Both the position numbers and the translations under genes were made by a program. DNA of 64,000 nt from Sediminibacterium sp. FEMGT703S (GTDB lineage: Bacteria > Bacteroidota > Bacteroidia > Chitinophagales > Chitinophagaceae): the NCBI GenBank assembly GCA_002786355.1, contig PGCO01000003.1, positions 62,001 to 126,000 of the forward strand, read 5' to 3'. The notes under the pieces were generated by a model. The model was not told where the DNA came from, did not search any database, and saw only the letters and a list, made by a program, of their open reading frames with translations. Below, piece by piece: positions 9,067-15,938 of this stretch. Positions within the stretch are counted from its first letter, which is position 1. Every line of letters begins with the position of its first letter.

Positions 9067-10199
9067 TCTTTCCAATTATTAGCCATCCATTTATAAAAAT
9101 CTGCAAATTCCTGTCTCCAATATTTTTCGCTGTGTTGTCCAATTTGATTGACTACAGTTCTAATTTGAGATTGTTTTTTCTTTTGTAAAATTGTAGCCAT
9201 TTTTTGTAAATCGGCTACTGCATTCGCTTCTTCTTTTGCTCCAGTATAAAGATAAAATCTAAGCATTTCCATTTCATCCCATTTTTCAGCATCTACATAC
9301 ACTTGAGGAGAAATCCAGAAAGAGGGAGAAAAAACAGCTGCCCCTCCAAATACTGTTGGGTGTTTTAACATTGCATACCAACTGATCAACCCTCCCATAC
9401 TGCTTCCTGCTAAATAATTAAAATCTCGCCCTTTGCGAGTTCTATAGTTTTTGTCAATATAGGGCTTTAAGGTTTGTGCTAAAAAATCTACATATTCGTT
9501 CCCAAATCCTTTTCCATATTTAAAATGATCGTAGGGATTATACTCATTAATCCTTTTATCTAAACCATTATCAATTCCTACTACAATACATTCTTTTTGT
9601 AATTTGGCTTGCAAACTATCTAAACATTCATCAACTCCCCACTCTTCAGCAAATGCGGTTTTCTCATTAAATAAATTTTGTCCGTCCTGCATGTATAAAA
9701 CCGGATAATTTTTTCCTGTGGTTTGATAATTTTTAGGTAGGTATATCCAAATTCTTCTTTTCTTATTTAATTGAGGTATAAAAAAAGCAGTATCCATCAA
9801 ACGAACTTGAGGACTAGCAGTGTAAGACTTTGGTTTTTCTGGATAATCGTCCTTCCATCCAGCAATAGTAAATTCATTTGACTCATCTTTGCTCACTTCA
9901 AGAATTCGTTCAGGAATATCTCTACCATCAGAAGTTGATTCTAATTTATTTACCCCTCTTGAAAATTTAAAAGCATAGGTTCCAGCAGCCAAATTAATTA
10001 ATACGATACTCTTCCTGCCTCCACTAAATGGCCTTAGTTTGTATTGAGGGTCTTGTGGATTCCAGTTATTAAATGTACCCGTTAAATAAACGTCTTCATT
10101 TGAACGAGTGGCTATATTGGTTACCACAAACCTTGCACTAAATTGGCCATTTAGTTGACTTACAAAAAAGAAACTTATTAAAATCAATATTCGATTCAT
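9063..10199 (-). CDS. Secreted esterase with N-terminal glycogen-binding-like (CBM48/AMPK) domain
   Basis: A 378-residue protein starting at the ATG 10199 (a TTG lies one codon upstream). It has a signal peptide (MNRILILISFFFVSQLNG). An early-set carbohydrate-binding-like domain with VYLTGTFNNWNPQDP covers about 20-100. An alpha/beta-hydrolase esterase domain of the Esterase-D/Fes type (PF00756-like) runs from about 130 to 375. Visible are the nucleophile elbow AGSSMGG and a late His in GQHSEKYW. The substrate is not evident; sugar acetyl or feruloyl esters and siderophore esters are all possible. It is translationally coupled to the downstream fucosidase. Confidence 0.8.
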   Translation of the reverse strand: MNRILILISFFFVSQLNGQFSARFVVTNIATRSNEDVYLTGTFNNWNPQDPQYKLRPFSGGRKSIVLINLAAGTYAFKFSRGVNKLESTSDGRDIPERILEVSKDESNEFTIAGWKDDYPEKPKSYTASPQVRLMDTAFFIPQLNKKRRIWIYLPKNYQTTGKNYPVLYMQDGQNLFNEKTAFAEEWGVDECLDSLQAKLQKECIVVGIDNGLDKRINEYNPYDHFKYGKGFGNEYVDFLAQTLKPYIDKNYRTRKGRDFNYLAGSSMGGLISWYAMLKHPTVFGGAAVFSPSFWISPQVYVDAEKWDEMEMLRFYLYTGAKEEANAVADLQKMATILQKKKQSQIRTVVNQIGQHSEKYWRQEFADFYKWMANNWKE

Positions 10200-10224
10200 C
10201 AATTGAAATTACAAAAAAAACAAA

Positions 10225-10248
10225 AGCCTTTCCGGTAATGGAAAGGCT
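10225..10248 (-). terminator. Intrinsic terminator after lolA
   Basis: A 9-bp stem AGCCTTTCC / GGAAAGGCT with a 6-base loop. On the minus strand it is followed by TTTGTTTTTTTTG. It lies 23 bases after the lolA stop and 25 bases before the esterase ATG, so it separates the two transcription units. Confidence 0.78.
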
Positions 10249-10271
10249 CTTTAAATAATATTTTTATTTTT

Positions 10272-10901
10272 CTAATCCAAGATTTCTACATCCTTAGGGT
10301 AATTAGATTTATTAAAAACGAACAATGCATCAGTTATTTTAGCATTCAGATTAATATTGCTTACTCCTAATTCGGTAATATTATTGCTTTTATCAACAAT
10401 ATTAGCTTTAGCTAAAACACTGGTTTTTTTATTAAAAAACAAAGTTACTTTTTGGAAATTCTTCCTTTTATCTAAAGGAATCATTTCAATTTCATTGAAA
10501 TTCCCCTTAGTATTGACCAATTTATAAGAAAAATCTTTGTCGTAAGAGCCCGCAAGTAATTTTTGAGGACTAAGTGTTTGGCTACTCTCTTCTACTGCAG
10601 ACTTGGTGATGGTTTTAGCCCCATCAAAATTGTAGACATTTTTTCCATCACAAATAATTTCAGTTTTACCTTGTTTAAGAAGATATTTATCTCCACGCAT
10701 GGAAAGCGATAATGCTTTTGTACCATTCGCCTTTCCTTTACTAGTAAAAGACTTCAAAGAAAAAGTGGCTGTAATCCCATTGGAAGCTTTTACTTTCGAA
10801 CCAAATGCGTCAATTACTTTTTTTGCTGCTGGATCATTTTGGGCTTGTGTAAATAAAAAAGAACAAAATATAAAAACACTCGTAATGTATAATTTCTGCA
10901 T
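10272..10901 (-). CDS. lolA: Outer-membrane lipoprotein carrier LolA-like protein
   Basis: A 209-residue periplasmic protein with a signal peptide ending at FTQAQ. It has the LolA beta-half-barrel pattern: FSLKSFTSKGKANGTKAL, GDKYLLKQGKTEIICDGKNVYNFD, the later LAGSYDKDFSY, and MIPLDKRKNFQKVTLFFNKKTS. LolA ferries lipoproteins from the inner-membrane release complex to the outer membrane. Bacteroidota usually lack LolB, and this gene commonly sits next to ftsK, as here, 98 bases downstream of it. It ends at a clear terminator. Confidence 0.85.
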   Translation of the reverse strand: MQKLYITSVFIFCSFLFTQAQNDPAAKKVIDAFGSKVKASNGITATFSLKSFTSKGKANGTKALSLSMRGDKYLLKQGKTEIICDGKNVYNFDGAKTITKSAVEESSQTLSPQKLLAGSYDKDFSYKLVNTKGNFNEIEMIPLDKRKNFQKVTLFFNKKTSVLAKANIVDKSNNITELGVSNINLNAKITDALFVFNKSNYPKDVEILD

Positions 10902-10918
10902 ATTTGCTAATTAGGCTG

Positions 10919-10926
10919 CAAATATA
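10919..10926 (-). promoter_or_regulatory. Candidate -7 box of lolA (TATATTTG)
   Basis: An exact TAnnTTTG match on the minus strand, 17 bases before the lolA ATG. No convincing -33 TTTG was found at 19-20 bases, so only one box supports it. Confidence 0.42.
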
Positions 10927-10999
10927 CGCTTTAGACTGATTTTAGGATAGTCAGAACACTAAAGTTTCGGTAAAAAAAGCTTATTAACAGCTGAATAGT

Positions 11000-13621
11000 T
11001 TATATCATTGAATCTAAAAATGATTGTAATTCTGAATCGGTTTTAAACAATACTTCCCTTGCCTTACTTCCTTGATTTGGCCCAACAACTCCTGCAGCTT
11101 CCAATTGATCCATCAATCGACCTGCCCTATTATATCCTAACTTCATCCTTCTTTGAATTAATGATGTAGATCCCATTTGACTGCTAACAATCAGCCTTGC
11201 TGCATCTTCGAATAAAGGATCCCGATCATTTGCATCGAAATGGCTACTCTCCATATCTTTTTCATCTACATATTCTGGTAATAAAAAAGCTTGTGGATAC
11301 CCTTTTTGGTCTCCTATGAATTCACAAACCGCATCTACTTCAGGGGTGTCAACAAAAGCACACTGTAATCTGGTTATTTCTCCATTATAACTTACCAGCA
11401 TATCCCCCTTTCCGATTAGCTGTTCAGCACCACCAGCGTCTAAAATAGTTCTACTATCTATTTTACTAGATACTTTAAATGCAATACGTGCAGGGAAATT
11501 CGCTTTAATTGTTCCGGTAATAATATTAACCGAAGGTCTTTGAGTAGCAATAATTAAATGTATGCCAATAGCCCTTGCTAACTGGGCTAAACGAGCAATC
11601 GGCATTTCTACTTCTTTACCAGCAGTCATGATTAAATCGGCAAATTCATCTACCACTAGAACAATAAATGGAAGATATTGGTGACCTTTTTCTGGATTCA
11701 ACTTTCGAGCAGTGAATTTTTCATTGTACTCTTTAATGTTCCTACAACCAGCTTCTTTTAGCAAATCATATCGATTATCCATTTCAATGCATAATGCATT
11801 TAAGGTATAAACCACTTTTTTGGTATCTGTAATAATGGATTCTTCTTCACCTGGCAGCTTTGCTAAAAAATGTTTCTCAATTACTCGATACAAACTCAAC
11901 TCAACTTTTTTAGGGTCAACCAAAACAAATTTTAATTGAGAAGGGTGTTTTTTATACAACAGTGAAACAAGAATGGCATTTAATCCTACAGACTTTCCTT
12001 GCCCCGTTGCACCAGCCATCAATAAGTGTGGCATTGTTGCTAGATCTACAATAAAGTTATCATTGTCAATCTTTTTACCGATTGCTATTGGGAGTGAAAA
12101 AGTACTATTTTGAAACTTATCACTTGCCAATAATGTTTTCATGCTCACCACTGTTTTACGAACATTGGGCACTTCAATTCCAATCGTTCCTTTACCTGGA
12201 ATAGGCGCAATAATACGAATACCCAAGGCTGCCAAGCTCAAAGCAATATCATCTTCAAGATTCTTGATTCGACTGATTCTTACACCTGGTGCTGGAACAA
12301 TTTCGTAGAGGGTAACAGTTGGCCCTACAGTTGCTGCAATACGTTGAATTGCTATATCATAGTTTCTTAAAGTTGCTATGATCTGATTTTTATGGGCTTC
12401 CAATTCAGTAGGATCATGAACTATTTTTTCACTACCATGGGTTTCTAACAAATCCAATCCTGGATATTTGTAATTTTTTAAATCTAAAGTAACATCGTAT
12501 TTGCTAGCTAAACTACCAACAGTTGCAGCAATTCCAGCAAGTATTTCCTCTTCTTCATCTTCAGGTGATTCTTTTATTTCTAATTCTAACTCTGGTTCAT
12601 GTTTACTCTGTTGAACAGCGGGTACTTGTTCAACTGCTTCAATGGATTCTATTAATTCGTCTTCTGCATCTTCTAAATCATCTTCTAATTCTTCTTCAAT
12701 TTCTTCTTCAATCTCTTCTTGTTCTTCAAAAGCTTGCTCTTCTTTTTCAATTATATCAAACTCATTTAAAGAATTAGCGGGTGCAATAGGTGCATTGGGC
12801 ATTATTACTGATACCCCGCTGGCATTACCCTTTAATTTATTCTTACTAATCGGTAACCCGTTTTCATCAACCGCTTTATCATTATTTTCGACAAAGTCTT
12901 CTTCGTCTATTTGAGCAATAGCTGAATCGGTTTCTTCTGGCCTATCTGCAGCCAGATTTTTAGCCATAGGTTCAGGATTGCTGTCTGACAATTTGAATTT
13001 CCAATCTGGCAGATTGAATGCCGGATTGAAACGCCAAATAAAATAACTAAACAAAGTGAGTAAAAGCAATGCGCCTGTTCCAATTTTCCCTATCCATTTT
13101 TCGAACCAATCATTTAAGTATTCACCAACTGCACCACCCCATGAAAAAGGGGATCCTTTTGATAAAAAAGAACTCGCCATACTAAATACAACTAATCCAA
13201 TGAGCACATACTTGAAATTGCGTAGCAGTTTAAAAACTTTTTTACCGAAAATTAGATTAACTCCTATTACAAAAAAAACTGTGCAAAATAAATAGGAAGC
13301 TATGCCAAACCCGTTGTACCAAAGTGTATGAGAAATGTATGCTCCTAAAACTCCTAATAAATTATTAACCTTAATATCGTCTGTTGCAAAAATACTTACT
13401 CCCAACTGCTGTACTTTATCTTGATCTTCTTGCCAAGTAAATAAGTAGGAAGTGAATGATATAAATAGAAAAACAGTAAGTAGCAAACAAATTGAACCAA
13501 CAATTTTTTGGGTGCGTTCATCTTTTACCACTTCAACAACTGATACATCTGCAGCTTTATCTGGATTCAGTTCTTCAGGATCCGGCGGAGGAGGCGTTTT
13601 CTTTTTTAAACTATTGGCCAT
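11000..13621 (-). CDS. ftsK: DNA translocase FtsK
   Basis: An 873-residue protein with the FtsK layout. Four N-terminal transmembrane helices lie at about 38-200. A long acidic linker rich in Glu and Asp follows (about 275-360). Then come the alpha, beta and gamma modules with Walker A (GATGQGKS, about 540) and Walker B (IVLVVDEFADLI, about 655), plus the STQR-like IIATQRPSVNIITG. The C-terminal winged-helix gamma domain (LIQRRMKLGYNRAGRLMDQLE) reads KOPS-like sites. FtsK works at the division septum, pumping and dimer-resolving the terminus region. A perfect -7 box lies just 4 bases before the ATG. lolA lies downstream. Confidence 0.96.
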   Translation of the reverse strand: MANSLKKKTPPPPDPEELNPDKAADVSVVEVVKDERTQKIVGSICLLLTVFLFISFTSYLFTWQEDQDKVQQLGVSIFATDDIKVNNLLGVLGAYISHTLWYNGFGIASYLFCTVFFVIGVNLIFGKKVFKLLRNFKYVLIGLVVFSMASSFLSKGSPFSWGGAVGEYLNDWFEKWIGKIGTGALLLLTLFSYFIWRFNPAFNLPDWKFKLSDSNPEPMAKNLAADRPEETDSAIAQIDEEDFVENNDKAVDENGLPISKNKLKGNASGVSVIMPNAPIAPANSLNEFDIIEKEEQAFEEQEEIEEEIEEELEDDLEDAEDELIESIEAVEQVPAVQQSKHEPELELEIKESPEDEEEEILAGIAATVGSLASKYDVTLDLKNYKYPGLDLLETHGSEKIVHDPTELEAHKNQIIATLRNYDIAIQRIAATVGPTVTLYEIVPAPGVRISRIKNLEDDIALSLAALGIRIIAPIPGKGTIGIEVPNVRKTVVSMKTLLASDKFQNSTFSLPIAIGKKIDNDNFIVDLATMPHLLMAGATGQGKSVGLNAILVSLLYKKHPSQLKFVLVDPKKVELSLYRVIEKHFLAKLPGEEESIITDTKKVVYTLNALCIEMDNRYDLLKEAGCRNIKEYNEKFTARKLNPEKGHQYLPFIVLVVDEFADLIMTAGKEVEMPIARLAQLARAIGIHLIIATQRPSVNIITGTIKANFPARIAFKVSSKIDSRTILDAGGAEQLIGKGDMLVSYNGEITRLQCAFVDTPEVDAVCEFIGDQKGYPQAFLLPEYVDEKDMESSHFDANDRDPLFEDAARLIVSSQMGSTSLIQRRMKLGYNRAGRLMDQLEAAGVVGPNQGSKAREVLFKTDSELQSFLDSMI

Positions 13622-13625
13622 ATTT

Positions 13626-13633
13626 CAAATATA
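13626..13633 (-). promoter_or_regulatory. Candidate -7 box of ftsK (TATATTTG), leaderless geometry
   Basis: An exact TAnnTTTG match ends only 4 bases before the ftsK ATG (TATATTTG-AAAT-ATG). If it is used, transcription would begin at or next to the start codon. No good -33 box is visible. Confidence 0.45.
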
Positions 13634-13706
13634 CAATTTGAAAAGCCTTTAAATGGCAGTAGATAGGCAATGTGCAAAAATGGCTTATTCCTACCGCAGT
13701 TTTCCA

Positions 13707-14099
13707 CTACCCTTTAAAACGGAAAACGGTATAGGCCAAAAATAGCCAGCCTGATACCAACAAAAGTCCTCCAATTGGAGTAATAGCACCTACCCATTTA
13801 AACTGATTTAGTTCAGCAATAGTGAAAAAAGTAAGCAAATACAATGATCCAGAAAAAACAGCCATACCTGCTATAAAAAGTTTACCCGCAGTTAAAATAC
13901 CTGCTGCAGGAACATAGCTATAAATTATACCAGCTAGTGCCAATGCGAAAACATGGTAAAACTGATATTTCACTGCAGTTTCATAGGTATTCAGTGCTGC
14001 AGGACTAGCATAATTTTTTAATCCATGAGCACCAAAAGCTCCCAATAAAACGGCGATTGCCCCCAATAAGGCAGCTGTTATTATGAAGCCTTTATGCAT
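13707..14099 (-). CDS. DUF423 family small membrane protein
   Basis: A 130-residue protein with four predicted transmembrane helices and the family hallmarks: GAFGAHGLK near the N terminus, KYQFYHVFAL in the middle, and GAITPIGGLLLVSGWL at the end. This is the YgdD-like family, whose function is not established. It starts 8 bases inside the end of the shikimate kinase gene, so it is the last gene of a gcdH-aroK-DUF423 overlapping run. The overlap suggests co-expression, not a shared pathway. Confidence 0.88.
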   Translation of the reverse strand: MHKGFIITAALLGAIAVLLGAFGAHGLKNYASPAALNTYETAVKYQFYHVFALALAGIIYSYVPAAGILTAGKLFIAGMAVFSGSLYLLTFFTIAELNQFKWVGAITPIGGLLLVSGWLFLAYTVFRFKG

Positions 14100-14598
14100 A
14101 GGTTTTAATTTTATTTACGAGTAATTTTAAATCAAGTTGATCTTCGGCAACTCTAATTTTTGCCTGTTGGTAAAAAGGAGTCCTTTCTGAAAGTTTATTC
14201 TGAAGAAAGGACTTCAGTTCATCTTCCGACAACTTGCTGATCAATGGACGATGATCCGTTTCTTTAACAAGTCTTTCAGTTAGCAATGTTAAAGGAGTAT
14301 CTAACCAAATAGTAATTCCTTGTTGATTCATCCATTCCATATTCTGATGAAAACAAGGCGTACCACCACCTGTTGCTAATACAAATGACTTTTTTTCAGC
14401 AAACCATCTGAGCAATTTAGCTTCTGTTTTTCGAAATGCTGCTTCCCCTTCTTCTTCAAAAATTTCTGATATCGTTTTTTCTTCTACAGATTCAATGATA
14501 TGATCTAAATCGTAGCCACCGGTATTAAGTTTAGCGGATAAGCTTTTTTTCCAAAAACTTTTTCCGCTTCCCATCATTCCAAGTAAAAAAATTTTCAT
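14092..14598 (-). CDS. aroK: Shikimate kinase
   Basis: A 168-residue P-loop kinase of normal family length. The Walker A motif GMMGSGKS (7-14) is followed by the shikimate-binding D-L-D segment (YDLDHIIE), R57-type KTEAKLLRWF, the Gly-rich ATGGGTP and the lid Arg in DHRPLI. It phosphorylates shikimate at the 3-OH in the chorismate pathway, which feeds the trp operon at the right end of this window. Its ATG overlaps the stop of the upstream acyl-CoA dehydrogenase by one base (TAATG), so it is probably translated by re-initiation. Confidence 0.93.
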   Translation of the reverse strand: MKIFLLGMMGSGKSFWKKSLSAKLNTGGYDLDHIIESVEEKTISEIFEEEGEAAFRKTEAKLLRWFAEKKSFVLATGGGTPCFHQNMEWMNQQGITIWLDTPLTLLTERLVKETDHRPLISKLSEDELKSFLQNKLSERTPFYQQAKIRVAEDQLDLKLLVNKIKTYA

Positions 14599-15782
14599 TA
14601 TTTGAATGCATTATACCCTGTGATATCCATACCGGTAATCAGTAAATGAATATCATGTGTTCCTTCGTAAGTAATTACACTTTCAAGGTTCATCATATGT
14701 CTCATAATACTATACTCACCTGTAATGCCCATACCACCTAACATTTGACGTGCATCTCTTGCAATATTCGTTGCGATTTCACAACTATTTCGCTTGGCCA
14801 TACTCACTTGTTGGGGAGTCGCTTTCCCTTCATTCATCAATACACCTAATCTCCACACTAATAATTGTCCTTTAGTGATTTCGGTAATCATTTCTGCCAA
14901 CTTTTTTTGTTGCAGTTGAAATCCACCAATTGGTCTATCAAATTGTACACGCTCCATACTGTACCTTAAAGCAGTATCATAACAATCCATTGCAGCACCT
15001 AAAGCACCCCATGCAATTCCATAACGCGCTTTAGTTAAACAGCCTAAAGGCCCTTTTAGCCCCTTTACATTCGGTAAAATATTTTCTTTGGGAACTTTCA
15101 CATTATCAAATACCAATTCTCCAGTAGCACTTGCACGCAAACTCCATTTACCATGAGTAGTTGGAGTTGAAAAACCCTCCATGCCTCTCTCAACAATGAT
15201 ACCTTGAATTTCATTTTGCTCATTTCTAGCCCAAACAACAGCAACTGTTGCAAATGGTGCATTACTGATCCACATTTTAGCCCCATTTAAAATAACATAA
15301 TCACCTGCATCCTTGATATTGGTGATCATACCTGCGGGATTACTACCGTGGTCTGGCTCGGTTAATCCAAAACAACCCAACCACTCTCCAGAGGCAAGCT
15401 TAGGCAGATATTTATTTCGCTGAGCTTCGTTACCGTAAGCATAAATTGGATGCATTACTAAACTCCCTTGAACAGAAGCTGTACTTCTTACTCCACTATC
15501 CCCTCTCTCCAATTCTTGCATCATCAAACCATAGCTAATATAATCTAAACCACCTCCACCATACTCGGTAGGTACAGTTGGTCCAAAACAACCCAAGTCT
15601 CCTAGCTGTTTAACTATTTGTTCAGGGAACTCAGCTCTTTGAGCATAGTCTTCAATAATGGGAGAAATATCCTTTTTAACATATGCTCTTACCGTTTCTC
15701 TAATTAGCTTATGTTCTTCGCTAAGTAACTCATCTAATTGGTAGTAATCGGGAGATTGGAATAAATCTGTTCTGGCAGCCAT
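14598..15782 (-). CDS. gcdH: Glutaryl-CoA dehydrogenase-type acyl-CoA dehydrogenase
   Basis: A 394-residue flavoprotein. Segments particular to glutaryl-CoA dehydrogenase are present: RSTASVQGSLVMHPIYAYG with Arg99 at the substrate-carboxylate position, LGCFGLTEPDHGSNPAGM, and the catalytic Glu373 in ITYEGTHDIHLLITGMDITG. The enzyme dehydrogenates and decarboxylates glutaryl-CoA to crotonyl-CoA in lysine or tryptophan breakdown, passing electrons to ETF. The subfamily call is by motif similarity. A perfect -7 box lies 28 bases upstream. aroK is coupled downstream with a one-base overlap. Confidence 0.85.
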   Translation of the reverse strand: MAARTDLFQSPDYYQLDELLSEEHKLIRETVRAYVKKDISPIIEDYAQRAEFPEQIVKQLGDLGCFGPTVPTEYGGGGLDYISYGLMMQELERGDSGVRSTASVQGSLVMHPIYAYGNEAQRNKYLPKLASGEWLGCFGLTEPDHGSNPAGMITNIKDAGDYVILNGAKMWISNAPFATVAVVWARNEQNEIQGIIVERGMEGFSTPTTHGKWSLRASATGELVFDNVKVPKENILPNVKGLKGPLGCLTKARYGIAWGALGAAMDCYDTALRYSMERVQFDRPIGGFQLQQKKLAEMITEITKGQLLVWRLGVLMNEGKATPQQVSMAKRNSCEIATNIARDARQMLGGMGITGEYSIMRHMMNLESVITYEGTHDIHLLITGMDITGYNAFK

Positions 15783-15810
15783 ATTTAAAATTTAAAACTA
15801 TTGAATGGTA

Positions 15811-15818
15811 CAAAAGTA
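15811..15818 (-). promoter_or_regulatory. Candidate -7 box of the gcdH-aroK-DUF423 unit (TACTTTTG)
   Basis: An exact TAnnTTTG match on the minus strand, 28 bases before the gcdH ATG. The -33 region is T-rich (CTTTTTTT) but not a clean TTTG. Confidence 0.45.
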
Positions 15819-15889
15819 CTATTAATCGGCGCTTAAAAAAAGATTATGCGCAATAGATATGATTAGTTGGCTGAATTCTTCTAAACAAA

Positions 15890-15917
15890 AATCCCCGACC
15901 TTAAAAAATCGGGGATT
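15890..15917 (-). terminator. Intrinsic terminator of the DPP-IV-like peptidase gene
   Basis: A 9-bp stem AATCCCCGA / TCGGGGATT with a 10-base A/T loop, 21 bases after the peptidase stop. On the minus strand it is followed by TTTGTTTAG. Confidence 0.8.
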
Positions 15918-15938
15918 AATAATGTTATTATTTCTTGA

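Noticed and set aside
12523..12914. Two plus-strand open frames opposite the ftsK acidic linker
   Set aside because: They are Ser- or Leu-only low-complexity frames produced by the GAA/GAT-rich linker codons on the other strand; no start signals or family likeness.
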